A DNA stretch of 64,000 nt from Gonocerus acuteangulatus. Its lineage: Eukaryota; Arthropoda; Insecta; Hemiptera; Coreidae. The DNA lies in NCBI GenBank assembly GCA_946811695.1, contig OX328128.1, forward strand, positions 27,994,510-28,058,509, given 5' to 3'. This document shows positions 35,171-47,899 of the stretch, piece after piece; positions within the stretch are counted from its first letter, which is position 1; each line of letters opens with the position of its first letter. Made by a program: the position numbers and the translations under genes. The notes below the pieces were generated by a model. It had not been told where the DNA came from, did no database searches, and saw nothing but the letters and a program-made list of their open reading frames with translations.

Positions 35171-37165
35171 CCTCTATGTATTTTGAGAAGGAAAGAAAGG
35201 CGAACTCAACGTAAAAAAATGTAGATTCTCTGAAGCGTCTAGATTCAGATCCCCCCCCCTCCACTCTATCTTAGAGCCCATATATAGATATGGAGTGAAG
35301 AACATGGTGGCTTCAATTGTTATCGATGAGGTATTTTGTAAATGTCCATGTTTCTGGGAAAGGGGATGAGAGATTGAAGATCTATTCAATTTAATGTCTC
35401 TAATAAATTAATTACAAATGGTGCTTTGAAGAATATTCTTTAGTCAAAATTAATCTGTGATTAAACCTGAAATTTTCACTGATACTAAATGAGCCATTTT
35501 ATCTTCCTGCTTTGGGCGGATCACTCCTTCAGGACTGATTATTTTAAGTCTTTAACTTTACATACATTTAGTTTTTAACCACCTGAAGAGGGATTAGAAA
35601 TGTATGAAACTTGTCAAATAAATAGCATGTAGCAAATTTTATTTTTATTATTGATTTACCAGTATTGTTAAAGTTCATGGCAAAGTATTATTTTCAAAAT
35701 TCAAGTGATATGTATTTTGAATTTGTGTATTTTCTAAAAATGTAAATGTCTTTGATCAATGAGTATTACTGATGTATTTTTTCCTTCCTTTAGTCTTGTC
35801 AAAAAGATTATGTTCAGAAAATATATGTTTTTTTTTTGTCATGTTATTTATTTTGTCTACATACCACCAGTCTACTTTTTTAATGAATTCCTTTTATAAC
35901 AACACTATTTTCGGGGTATATTTATAATTAATAATTAACTGATCCTTTATTCAAATTTAATGACTTCTCGAAAAAGGCGGAAGGTCAAAGATGATACACT
36001 TTCATTTATTTATCATAATTTATTTTGTTTAAAATAGTTTTTGTGTTTTATCATATCTTGAAAGTGAGCTGCCTCAATCGAGAACTGTAGACATATAAGT
36101 ATAATTTATGTTTTCTCATCTTAGCATTAAAATAATGTAAAACATAAAAAGTTCAGAACTGTAGAGCAAGCCCATGAATACCCCTTTTCTACAGCAATAG
36201 AGGCCGATTTCATAGTGCTGTATCCGCATGCAGATGAGCTATCTGATCATGATGAGTTACACATCAAAAAGCGAATAGGAACACAATGGAATAAAAAAAA
36301 AATAAATACAATCCAGCCAGCCAAATGCCATTGTGAACTACTATAAGTATTTGTGTGGTTATCTTCATGAAAGGCAGTTTATCCGTATTAGAGGGGAAAA
36401 CATTGGTATAGGTGGCACTTCACACAAATGGTCGATAAGGCGTTAGGAAATGATTATATTGTCCAAAAATGGGTGATAGCAGAATTTCTGAAGGTATGCT
36501 TCTTTCCTTAAAAACAACTATACCTCCAGATTCCAGGTGTCAAATAGCTGTCTGTTTGGGGAAACTTAGAACATAATGTGAAAAATAATCATGCCGATAT
36601 CAAGCTCGAGATATAAAATAAGAAATTTTCAACCTATTTTATTTCTTAGCTCCTAAGACGCATTGGACGAAACGCTCGAACATGTATTGACTATTTTTCT
36701 ATGCAAAAAAATCACCAGACAAAAATGGACATGATCGGTGACTCCTCCACTGTGTACTCCCCTTATGAGATCATGGCGTCATTTCACGTTAGACAATTTA
36801 AATATCCATTTTGTTGCAAATAATTTTCCAAAATAATGTTCATCTTTAGAAATTTTCAACTTCATTTTCCGCCTTTTAAAATTAGCTCTTAATTATTAAT
36901 TATGCTTTTTTTCAATGTGTTATAGAGTTTTAGATATTTTGTTCTTTCCATTTATAATACGAGAGTTCGTACTAGTTATCTATGCTTTTCAATATTTTCT
37001 AGTATTTTTGGTATTTTTTACAGCATATTTTCAATTTTTTATTACATATTTCTTTATAAATAGTTAAATATGTATGTATATATTTTTAATTTTATTTTAC
37101 ATGAACATCCATTCCCTAGTTATAACATATTTTCATGATATAATATATTGTTTACTATCATGGCA
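35170..37165. other. Intergenic sequence, nothing recognised
   Basis: No exon, domain or clear repeat end was identified. Short frames on both strands are AT-biased. Confidence 0.4.
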
Positions 37166-37178
37166 ATTCTCTTTGTTA

Positions 37179-37373
37179 TTTTTTTTTTTTTTTATTTTTT
37201 TTTTTTAACGGCGCATCGACAAATCAGGGCCATTAGCGCCGACATCCAGGGTGCATCAAGGAATTTTCTTAACGAGCCGTGAGATGAGAAAATTCCTGCC
37301 GCCGGTGGGGATCGAACCCATCATCTTCCGCTTATGAATCTAAGGCGCTAGCCACTAGACCACGGGAGACCCC
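37179..37373 (-). mobile_element. tRNA-Glu-type SINE with 11-bp target duplication
   Basis: Best copy of the family. On the minus strand: GTGGTCTAGTGGCTAG box A, GGGTTCGATCCCC box B, AGGAATTTTCTCATCTC body, GGCGCTAATGGCC and GATGCGCCGTTAAAAA tail. The direct repeat TCTCTTTGTTA flanks it at 37168-37178 and 37374-37384. Confidence 0.9.
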
Positions 37374-37699
37374 TCTCTTTGTTAATTTTGTATAACTATT
37401 TATAGCTGAACAAGGCTGTCAAATTATGTATTTTTCCGAAAATTTGACTCCAACTATTCATTGTCTTCTTAACTGTAAAATATTTTTGAACTTTTTTTTT
37501 TAGTTTTATATTATTACCGACCCCAGCCATTTTAATGCATATAAAAAGCATATGAATCTCCAAAGTATTTTAAAAAAATTAGTTAGTTTATAAATTATTA
37601 TCGATACACTTTCACCTAAAAACACATACACTGTATGTACTGTAGTAGGCTATTTATTTGCACTGTACTCAATATAGCTACAAACTAGTCAGTAGCAAA

Positions 37700-37999
37700 A
37701 TAAGACAGAGAGTGAATCGCTTATGAACAGTGCGATCTCGCATCCGCTTTAACATTGGAAGTTCATTTGGCAATATTTTGGCTTGACTCTCGAAATACAT
37801 CAATTTCTCAACATTTGCTAGTGCTTCTGCATGGGTTATAACCACCATAAACTGTTCTTAGAAATCGTCTTGAAACAAAAGTATTCGATGCTTTTTCCAA
37901 TCAGATACGGTCGATGTTTCTACTCCAAACTCTGCAGCAATGTTCTTTAACGATTCTCCCTCATCAATTCTTGTTAATACTTCCATCCTTTTTTCCATA
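37700..37999 (-). pseudogene. pogo/Tigger transposase N-terminal helix-turn-helix remnant
   Basis: From ATG at 37999 the minus strand encodes MEKRMEVLTRIDEGESLKNI, then AAEFGVETSTVSDWKKHR. This is the CENP-B/Psq-type helix-turn-helix of pogo/Tigger transposases (usually KxxxLxxIDxGExxxxVAxxFGVxxSTVxxWxKxR). A stop follows shortly, and the frame then resumes with a TPN-like EKLMYFESQ region. The DDE domain is missing. Confidence 0.75.
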
Positions 38000-39129
38000 G
38001 TTCTAATTTCTAAGTTTTTAAAATTTCATTTTTAATGGTCAAACAAAAAATACAACAATTTATAAAATCATTTTTTATTTATTTTAGAAATCTAGAATTC
38101 TACAACTTAAAATATAAACAAATGGATAGTATACACAAATATACAATTTTTACATTGTTGTACTTCAATGGTATTATAAAGAATATTAAAATCATATAAA
38201 CAAAATTATTTACATTATCATGATAATATATATTGGTATATATACAAGTGCTTGCTTTATGTGAATGTAAAAATAAAATAATATAGTTATTGAGTAATAT
38301 TAAATCATGTTTTATATTGTCAAATATTAGAGCATTAGTTTATATACACTGGCTCAATATAGTATACAATCATAAAAAAATTAGAGGGTTCAAAATGAAA
38401 AATTTATACAAAACTGTTTTATTTACAAAATTTTACAGGTTTCTAAGCTAATGAAAGACAAATGTACTGTACAAAATGTTCAGTTTGTGCATAACACTAT
38501 TTACATACATACTTCAAATATAATACAGATATTATTTAATTATATATTAAATAAATTATTAATGATTAAAACAGATAACATTATTGCCGATTTAAACTAC
38601 AGAATTTCCAAATATATTTCCCTTTATTTATCTAGTTCTGAAATGAAAATTTAATATATTTTTTTGCTTAAATTTTAATGAATTTCTTGCAATAAATCAA
38701 TTTTAACAAGAAATTGTTTAAGTCATAAAGCAAATTACTTAGCAATAATTATATTTATTTAATCATAATTTGCATGTTAATTCTTACTTCTCAATAGTTA
38801 TTTACACATTTCTTTCCGCAGAGCTTTGGTTTAGAACTTAAACACGTTTTTTTTATTGAAGGAAACTGACGTCATTTTACATAACTTAAGCTTTATTTTT
38901 AAGTGAAACCAAATCACTTTTTCAAAAAATATATCTTATTCTGTAGGATAAGTGAATTTGTATTCTTTTTGTGCCACTTTTATTGAATATAGTGGTTGTT
39001 TTTTTACACCTTTTAAATCAATTTGTGAGTGATCAAAATCTATAATATGACAATAATTCCATTTTGGCTATTAGTATAGAATTTGTTTTTGTTAAAATGT
39101 TGTCTTTTAAAGTCTATAGTTATTTATAT

Positions 39130-40934
39130 AGGGTGATTCAGGTCTTCGTAGCCAAACACTAGGGGGTGATTTCAGACATAATTTCCATCAAAAAAGTTGA
39201 TTTGAAGTATGGCCCGATTCCGAAGGGAAAAGCAGTTATGCCTGATTTTCTGGTTTTTTTTTTTAATATAGTGTAATGATCTAAAAGGGGGTGCTCTAGA
39301 AAGAGTCAGTTTCTGGCATAGCAAAGAGTAGCATTCCTATTCAAAATAAAGGCTAAGTTATATTCCATAAGTCCATCACAAATATTATCTTTTGTCAACC
39401 AATTAAATAAATAAAAGAGTAATAAAAGGGATAGCAATAGGCAGTGCTTAGCTTGGCAGTATTTATTTTAAAAAAAAAAGGCAGTGTGAAATAAAAGAAG
39501 AGTCCAAATATCTCGATTAGGAGCGATAAGGTATACAAGTTTCCCAGGAAGATAAGAGTAGAGGTGCTTCCAAAAATGCACTTTGAACATCCAGGTGGCG
39601 ATCGCTGTAGACAAATACCCTTAGTATGGTGGGAGTAACGCCTCTATAAAAAGGGCCTTCCCCCACCACTCGATCTCATTTCAGCGCCAGCGAAGGGCCA
39701 GAGCGATCTCATTCGAGCGCCAGAGACCAAGGGCACACAATCTCGCTGCAGAACCAGCTGGTCAGCCAACACCAAGCTCTCACTTCATCTTCACATGATG
39801 GCCAGACACCACTCCATGATCTAGCAGCCGACCATCATTCTCCTCAACATGCCGACATAACTACAACCAGTCTACCTCTTCACTTCCAGAACATCATCCG
39901 TATCATAAGCTGAGTATAACTCGTTAACTGCCAATTAAATTCAAAAGCTATCTAAAATTTAATAATAGCCAATATTCATATTTTAATATATAAGTTAATA
40001 TTTTAATTATGTTCTAACTTTTCTTAAATAACCCAACATTGATACAATTATGTGAGTCAAGCAATTTTTCTTTCTTATATTTTATTTCACAGCCATGCCA
40101 AATCTTTTATTCAATATAAGTCATTTGTTTCCAACTCTATTTTATTTATAATGAACCTTTCTCCTGGTATTTAATATGGTCTCAACACATAAAAGGACAG
40201 ATGGTAAGCAGTGGTTCTAATCATATATTTCTCATGCTTTTCTTTCAGGAAATTTATTAAATTAATTCAATTATTCAAATAGTTTTATTCATAAATCCGT
40301 ATGTGGTGAGTTTGGTAATTTTAAATAAACCCTGAGATATAATGAAAATATAATAAAAACATTTCAAATCAACTTTTTCTATAATTAACTTTTAAATATA
40401 TTTAATTTTCTTTCTCCCCCCCCCAAAACACCACAATAGACATACTTTTTATTAAATAAGAAAGAATTTTTCAAAAAGATAATTAAATTATAATTATTCC
40501 AAATTATCATAAAATAGACAAAATTTCCTTTAAGATAACAGTGATTTAATTCACTAAATCCCCTTGGTAGAAGATGCTTTCTGATCCAATAACGCACTTC
40601 TGTTTTTCTCGATCAATCAGAGGTTCCTCCCAAATATTTTTCTCAGCCTCCTAACAGGCTACAGATTACTTACAGGGAAACTTCTACATTTAGTAAACAT
40701 TAAATATTTGCAAATGAAGTGGAAGTTTATTAAGGGATAAATTGAATGATTGGCTCCTTTTGTCAAAAAATGGAGCTTTGTTACATAAAAAATATGTCTA
40801 CGTTAAACAGAAAATTCAACTTAACTGTTTTTCTCTTTGGAATCGGACCATACTTCAAATAAACTTTTTTGGGGGGAAATTATGTCTAGAATCACCTCCT
40901 CGAGTTTGGCTATTTAGATCTCAATCACCCTGTA
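39130..40934. mobile_element. 1.8-kb element with ~110-bp terminal inverted repeats
   Basis: The left end GGGTGATTCAGGTCTTCGTA and the right end (complement GGGTGATTGAGATCTAAATA) begin arms that stay similar for about 110 bp (GTGATT, AGACATAATTTCC, TTGAAGTATGG, CCGATTCC). Flanks are TATA-rich (TATATA / TGTATAT). The interior carries a GC-richer, promoter-like block at 39600-39930. No transposase frame was recognised, so it is non-autonomous. Confidence 0.65.
39635..39930 (+). promoter_or_regulatory. Promoter-like or LTR-like block inside the TIR element
   Basis: CTCTATAAAAAGGGCC (TATA box) is followed by CA-rich sequence with a repeated CGATCTCATTTCAGCGCCAG / CGATCTCATTCGAGCGCCAG unit, much less AT-rich than its surroundings. 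This resembles the start region of an arthropod LTR retrotransposon. Whether it is a solo LTR or part of the surrounding element cannot be settled by eye. Confidence 0.35.
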
Positions 40935-41214
40935 TATTACATATTTTTGTGGGGGGATCTCTTTCTTCAGAAACACTAATCACAATATTTTTCACTCACT
41001 CTGTCTTTCTTCAAGGCACACAATAGAGGAAGGACCCTTTCTACATAGCTTCAAGTTTTAATTCAGAAACAAGTATATTATCGAAATTCTTTCCTTGGAA
41101 ACCACATTTCAATCATGTGATAATCTATACTGCTTTCAGAAAGCAAGAATGACTTTTTAACTCGTCATGTAAGTAATTTACAGAATTTTTACAAACTCAA
41201 GCTTATGTGAACAT

Positions 41215-44200
41215 TTATACTCTGGTGAGTGGCAAGGGCTGAGGTTTATGAGGAGGAGTGAAAATCCTCTTCCAAGCTCTGCAGGTCTTCCCGGACCAAA
41301 CCCACATTCCCGACGATATACCTACGACAAGAGAGAGAAAAACTCTTAGGAGAGTCACTTCGACTTCAGAACTCGCCGGCGGGCTACAGCCAGGCGTGGC
41401 ACACTCAACCTTCGTCTGGAATGTCTGGTAGAGCGAGCAAAAGAGAGAGCCAAGAGCGGGAAAGACGTAAAGTGCCGTGAAGACCGCCAGACGAGTCATG
41501 AGACGTTCGAGTTTTGCAGCGCTTCCCCCGGACTTTAGGATCTCCGTCCGCACGTTCACGAGTGCGATGGCACCAAACACACCGACTATAGAGCCAGCCG
41601 TTAACATCAGTCCATGAGGAAACACCTCCAACCAGACGATCGAGCTCTTCGTAACTCCGCACAAGCCAGTCAGCTCATCTCCGGACACCCTGTTAAAAAA
41701 ATTATTTAGTTCTCCTGATAAAACAAGAATTAATCAAAAAAATAAAGTCATTTAAAGCTTTATCAAATATTTTATTTCGATGCTTTGTTTAGAAATTTTA
41801 AAACATGAGCCTGCTTGGCATACAATAAAGTTTTTACAAAAGGAGTAAGACAGTTTTTATGACGGACTTGTTGTTTTTTTTTTTAATATAAAACAAAAAT
41901 AGACTATATGCATATGATACACATGAAGAGAGGAGAAAAACTAGAATTACACGACAGGAAGGTGTAGAGCAGAGGTGTCATATATGAAATTTAGAATGTG
42001 TAGGCAGGCCAGATTCAAATAAAAAAGATGTACTGAATTAATATAACATCTTATTTATTTAATTATGTAGTATATAATACTATATCATTAAATAAATTAA
42101 ATGTTATGATAATTCAGTACATTTTTACTTATAAATGTTGTGTACGCATTTTGAAACATCCGGAGAAGAATCGAATGAAGCCTAAAAGCTCTGAAAAACA
42201 TGATTCTTCTTTCTGTGACACATTGCGACCGCAGGGCCGGATGCGGCTTGCGGGCCATACCTTTGACACGACTTGTGTAGAGGAAACATTGTGTGGACTG
42301 AAACAGGAGAAATACTTGGTCAAATTTCTTTCACTAGTCTGGTAGTAAGGGGCAATAAGAATGTGATGTGGGAATTAAAAATAGTTTTTGGTTCCAGACG
42401 CATTTATGGCAATTTGTATTGCAGATCAATTTGTTTTTGAAAATGTCCAATCCTGGCCACATATTTCAGAAACCTTTGGATATAATTAATTCATTTTCTT
42501 ACTTCAGATTGATTTTGTAATTGTGTGCTTGATTTCAAATTCAAATTTATTCCTAAGGGAAATGTTTCCCAGAATAACAATAACATTTTTTCATGTAATT
42601 TCATTGAATAAAGCAATTGCATCTCACATTGGACATATTTTTTTCTAAAATAGTATTTCTCTATTTTTGAGGAAGTGAACAAGGTTTTGATGACTTGTTA
42701 TTACCTGTGAAGAGCCAAAGCCAGGAGTGCAGTGATGGCGGGGCCCGCCCAAGCTGCCATGTGGAAGTAAGTAGCAAGTCCATAGAGGGCTTCACTGCTC
42801 CACCTCTTCGCAGCGGAGAGGTACCAGGATACGGCTAGTATCACCCACCACACGCTCCCAGAGAGGCTGCAGTAGAACAGTACGAGGAAGGTAACAGTAC
42901 AGGAGGCACTTTCTAGGCCATCGGTAGCCACATAGGACTCATAGCCTTCGGTAGCAGGAACGCAGGATATGTAGGTACCTGTCGCTCCTCGGATGATGTA
43001 CACTAGAGACATGGCGTTGTAGCAAAGGGCGAGGAACACAATCGGCCGTTCGGGATACCTGAAATAAATGTAAGAATTCATTATTTTGTTTAAAATATTA
43101 ATTTATTAATATAGTTAAAAAACAACTCAATAATCTAAAACAAATCTTTGGATAGGCACTTCATTTGCTATCTTTATTTCACATTAATTATTTTCTAGTA
43201 ACTTGACTATTATGATATCACTACTTTCTAGTTTAATTTTATATAATAAAAATTAAATAATAAAAGTACATGTTTGCGTAAACATAATTTTAATTATTAT
43301 TAATGTCTACCCAGAAAATTCCTCCAAAAACCCATTGATGTGGATGGACGTGTACTGCATTATGTTTCCACAGCCACTCTCATCTATTTATACAAATTTA
43401 TTGTCTATACCAATACATACCGCACTAGTATTTTTAAAGTGACACAACTTTAAAAAAAAAAAAACTCGACTGAAAATGTGTCATCCTTGCCTATGTAGGG
43501 GGAATAACATTAAGGCAAGAAGAGTGACAAGTGCCCTCTGGTGCACAAGCTTTGAAGCTAGGTACATACAGTTTTGATGGTTGATAAAGAGATATTTACC
43601 ATGTCTTTCATAGTCATAACTGAAAAACACCGATTTTTGAGTCGCGTCACTTTAGAAATACTAGGTCGATATATGCATAGAGGTATGTAAAACTTGATCA
43701 TACAAGGGAGTAGTGCAATCAGTACTATGCTTGATCAACTTGATTGTTCCCTTTGCAGATACCTATTGAAGGCTGTATGGGCTTGTAGATGGCTCGATTT
43801 CAACGACACTGAAATAAAAAACTTTCTTTGCATGCCCGACTTTCCAGAACACGAGTCCAGAGTTGCACCACTGAACCAAACTTTCCCTAGTGTAATATAA
43901 AATGGTTTAATAAAAGTAAAATTATTATTTAGAGATCGTTGCCATTGGGAATGCAGAGGTCGATTTAGTCAGGGTTCAGTCGTGGTATTTTAATAAAACT
44001 ACATGTTTCATAAGACAATGTGTTCATTCAACAATTCAAGCCTTCATCAGGGCTATAAAACAAGGAGGACAGAGTTAATACTATTGTATATTCAGAAGAA
44101 ATGAAAGACAAAACATTATACATAGACGAGGATGAATGAGCTAGAGCTTAAGTTAGATGTAGATTATTTATTTAAATTTTAACGTCCATTATTATCAGAC

Positions 44201-47200
44201 GTAGATTAACACAGATTTAAAACTTAATTGAGCTACATAGAATTAGATATCTGTACCCCGGAGGTAAAGGACACCATGTTGCATATTTGTAATTGTTCAT
44301 GAGAGCCAATTTTCCATAACTTTGAACTATTAAAATATGTATCTTCCTTACTTATAGAAACAGTTTAAAGAAATGATTTTACATTGTTGTTGGCATAGAT
44401 AAGTAATTGGAAATATTGATCGTAATCGAACAAAACCAAGTCCTCCACATGGTGTCTTTTACCTCTAATGAAAACGGACATGATTTTATTTTTCACTGTC
44501 TTATCTTTGTTATTTATGGGAACAGGAGTTACTGCCCTATAACATTATATAAATACAAAAAATTACATTATGAATATGTTGATAAATCAATTTAATAAAA
44601 AAAAAATGGACATGGTTTCTTTTACCTCCAGGCTACAGATATAAAATGAATAAGTACAGGATGAAAATAGGTTTATCGATGTCGAACGTTGACAAAAAAT
44701 TAAACACATTTTCTTCACTGGTAAGGCCATTTTCATCCAATACTTATTAATTTTACATATATTTCTATGTTAATCATTTAAGTTTTAAATCTATATTAAT
44801 CTATCTCTATTTTAAGCTACAGCTAACACACACCATTTATATCATTCATCCTCACCCATGTATAATGTTTTTCTTTAATTTCTTCTGTATATAAATTAGT
44901 ATTAACTCTGTCCTTCATTGTTTAACAGCCCTGATGAAGGCCTGAATTTCAAGCCGAAGCGTTTGCAAAGCCGAAGCGCGTATTTTTTTTTTTATATATA
45001 TTATAGGTGCTTCTACTGCCAAGGTCATTAGCACTAAATTATTATTATTATAATTATTTTTACCTGAACCTCCTTGGTTCAACCCAGAAGGTAAGCAGAG
45101 TGAACAGCGTGGACACGAAGCAAAGCCAGGCCCATCCAGTATTCCATCTCTCCGTAAATCTCTTTTCTTCTGTTGTGAATCGGACGTTGCTCCCGCACTG
45201 CGGACTGCAAGCTGGACCTTTCCTAGGGTCTCTAGTGGGCACGTATCCCTGAGCACACTCCACCGGGCTACTTTGAGTTTCAAGAGATCCTTCATTATTC
45301 TGTGCCTTCTCATCGGGGAAGTGCATGCATAGACCATCAGTAGGAAACCTGCAAAATACAGAAAGTTTTATAGTGAATTGGTAAGACTGGCTTGGGTGAG
45401 TATAAAAGCTAATCATCGAAGAAGTACCATCCACTCAGTAGATGAGAGATGTCTTCCTGACATGGGTCAGCATCAAGAGGATTCTGGGCAATTTTAATTA
45501 TCAAGTGATGTTGGTTCAATAGTTTTAAACTATTTTATAATCAAAAAGGAAAGTGCCATCAATAAATTGAAAGCTCTTCATGCTGGAGTAGTTTTAACAA
45601 ATGCTTCCGATGCGAGGACATTTTAATATTTCTTTAATTCTGAGAGGAAAACTTCCAATGTCTGAAAGTAATACATTGGATTAGCCCTGCCCAATACAAC
45701 CCCTGCCCTGCAAATATACACTAGCCTAGGATTTTTTTTACTCAATTTTACTAACATTAGTTAATTCTGGCATACATAAGCTAGGTCAATATTCCTCATA
45801 TTTGGACAATTCTGAACATACGCAATACTAACAATCTACGACTTGGAATATTTAACCAACTAAAACTTTATTACACCAAAAAAAATATATATATATATAT
45901 ATATATATTTATTTAAATTTTAACGTCCATTATTATTAACTAAGAATTTTGGGACGGGTTATCTATATGTTAACACCCTTTTCTAGCCAGGTTAGGTCTG
46001 ATGCCTTTTTTTTTTTTTCTAAAGAAAAGCCACCATCCCATAGTGGGAATCGATCCCACAACCTTTCGCACGGAGTATTAAGTGCTTACGCCTTAAATCT
46101 CATGGCCACCGGGCCTCCTTTATTTATCTTATATTATTTTTAAGTTGAATAACTTTGTATAAACACTTTTGTTTACCATTTGTCCTATACGTTATGAATA
46201 ATAAACAAGGGAAATATATTCTCAATAAGTAAAGCCTATTAGTTTCCCATCCTCTTTTAGCACTTTCCTCCGAAGGAAAGTAGCTATTGAGGTTTTTGAA
46301 AAATTTCTTCAAATCTTTATCGATCCTACCTAGTAGACACCGAAAATGACCCCCGTTGAAATTTATATATATATATATATATATATCTGTTAACACGATA
46401 GCGGCCAGTTTTTTTTTCGTCACGAAACTTGGTATATAGCATTCAATTAGCATACGATTGAACGAGTTCGTTAACCACCAAAATCGGTCCACCGGAAGGG
46501 GGGGTTTACCCCGAACCCAAACCACTAATTTGACCATGTCAGCCGTAATATTGGTTATATTACAACGAAACTTGGTATTCGTAGTGGTAATATAGAGAGA
46601 AAAGTGAGATATAAAAATGAACTAAATCGGTTCATAAGAAGGGGGGGGGGATTACTCCGGACCCACAATTCCAATTCGCCACTACCAGCCGTGATTTTTG
46701 GTATATTTCGACGAAACTCGGTATTCTTAGTGGTAATCTACAGTTAAATATGTGTTGTAAAAATAAACTAAATCGGTTCATTAGAAGGGGGGGTTTACTC
46801 CGGACCCCAATTCCTAATATACTCGTACCGGTCGTAATTTCTGCTGTATTGTAACGAAACGCGGTATACGTCGTGGGTAACTCATGAGAAAGAAGTCTTG
46901 TAAAAATGAGCTGAATCGGTCAATCGGAAAGGGGGGTTTACTTTGTAATATATTTCAATAGAAAAGCGCGCCAGACGTAGGTTCACAAAGCCGCCGCAAG
47001 GAGCGCTTTCTACCACTTGGGGGACTGTATCCTGTTCCTGCGTTAGATCCAAATACGATAATATGAGGTTTTTTGTATTTATTACGTAGTGTAGTAGGTA
47101 CCATGTGTAAACATAACTCTGGAAGCAAATTAATAATTGATCAGTTACTTATTACAAAATTAAAAGAGAACTGTTCATGTTTTTATTTTATTTATGTAGT

Positions 47201-47814
47201 ATATTTTAAGCAAATTGTTCTGGAAAGCAGTTTACACTACCCAAATTCTGAGGAAAGTGCTTAGTTATGCAGCTCCTGCGTGACGGACTTTTTGATACAT
47301 GACTTTGGATACAGAGTTGAAAACGTATTTTTTTTATGGCGCTAAAGTCAAGAAATGAGAAGATAAATCTGAGGATCTCTCGACTGCTGGAGAAGTCAAC
47401 GGTACACAGGTCCCAGCCACTCTCGACTGCTGGAGCAGTCAACGGTAGAGAAAGGGTTAAGACACACAAAAAATGTGCGTCATTTAAGGGTTAATCCAGA
47501 GCTATTCACTACCATATCCAGTATTGAATGTTACTAATGATGCATTTACTTGTAGTAACAGGTCGTGTTTTAATTAGCGGCAATTAAAAATATAATAGTA
47601 TGTACCTTGAGCAGTTGAACTGCTGAGGCCAGGAAAGCCTGATGCTGTCCATGACTGGTTTGCAGTCTGACTGTACTTCCTCGCAGAGCGCCCTGCAGGA
47701 AGGGATGGCTCCGATCACATGTTCCGAACAGAATGGGACGAAGATGGAACAGAGGAAGAACCGAAGATGTCTGGAGCAGTTGTAGTGAAGGACAAGTGGG
47801 ATGAAAGACTGCAG
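41215..47814 (-). CDS. Frizzled-family Wnt receptor, last four coding exons
   Basis: Frizzleds are seven-pass Wnt receptors. Minus-strand exons: 47606-47814 (C-terminal half of the cysteine-rich domain: [36 protein letters not shown]), 45064-45348 (linker cysteines, TM1), 42705-43058 (TM2-TM4, starting [18 protein letters not shown]) and 41215-41689 (TM5-TM7 and tail). Junctions are GT/AG. All three internal ones split an Arg codon as AG|G (phase 2). The total is 440 residues with no stop; a full Frizzled has about 530-600, so roughly the signal peptide and first half of the CRD are missing. The cytoplasmic [11 protein letters not shown] carries KTxxxW, the Dishevelled-binding motif. The protein ends TRV, a class I PDZ-ligand form. 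The upstream exon, expected in phase 0, is not recognised before 64 kb. The subtype is unassigned. Confidence 0.9.
41973..42280. repeat. hAT-like MITE candidate
   Basis: AGCAGAGGTGTCATAT at the left and GCGGGCCATACCTTTGACAC at the right resemble the CAG-GGTGTCAAA...GGGCC ends of hAT-derived MITEs. The centre is an imperfect palindrome (GATGTACTGAATTA... mirrored near 42110). It lies in the last Frizzled intron. Confidence 0.35.
43985..44985. repeat. Fold-back repeat in Frizzled intron
   Basis: The left part (44030-44480, with CAAGCCTTCATCAGGGCT, CAGAGTTAATACTA and GGTGTCTTTTACCTC) is mirrored by the right part (44600-44975, with GGTTTCTTTTACCTCC, TAGTATTAACTCTG and AGCCCTGATGAAGGC). GATGAAGG...AAGCGT blocks are typical near the 3' ends of Penelope-like elements. 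The class is therefore suggested, not shown. Confidence 0.5.
45910..46118 (-). mobile_element. tRNA-Ser/Leu-type SINE
   Basis: The minus strand begins with a head containing GGTGGCCATGAGATTTAAGG (box A region with a D-arm like tRNA-Ser/Leu) and GGGATCGATTCCCAC (box B). AGGCATCAGACCTAACC and the tail ACGTCCATTATTATTA follow. The long spacing between boxes fits a class II tRNA. Tail fragments recur at 44175 and 56537. The minus-strand end abuts a (TA)n run. Confidence 0.7.
46249..47287. repeat. ~1-kb repeat of four ~145-bp monomers, copy 1
   Basis: Starts TTTTAGCACTTTCCTCCGAA and ends TATGCAGCTCCTGCGTGACGG. The core holds four degenerate monomers, each with a CGAAACTTGGTAT-type block (about 46421, 46565, 46711, 46855). 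Each monomer also has a CTAAATCGGTTCAT...GGGGGTTTACTCCGGACCC block. A (TA)n run sits near the left end. A second copy lies at 54030-54987. No coding capacity was seen. It lies in the first visible Frizzled intron. Confidence 0.7.
47340..47480. repeat. Tandem short repeat shared with 10.85 kb
   Basis: CTCGACTGCTGGAG(A/C)AGTCAACGGTA occurs twice (47379 and 47424), separated by CCCAGCCACT. The related sequence is at 10850-10975. Confidence 0.5.
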
Positions 47815-47899
47815 CTGTAAACAAAACATATCATTAGTGATGTCATACCAATTGGATATAGTGTCAATATATTGATTGATTGAATTATCGTTTAGTGGA

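Noticed and set aside
37300..37373. Functional tRNA-Glu gene
   Set aside because: Boxes A and B are present but the acceptor stem does not close. The unit continues into a SINE body with target duplications.
41405..41662. 85-residue frame on the minus strand
   Set aside because: Out-of-frame reading of the last Frizzled exon.
45949..46143. 64-residue frame
   Set aside because: It lies across a tRNA-Ser/Leu-type SINE.
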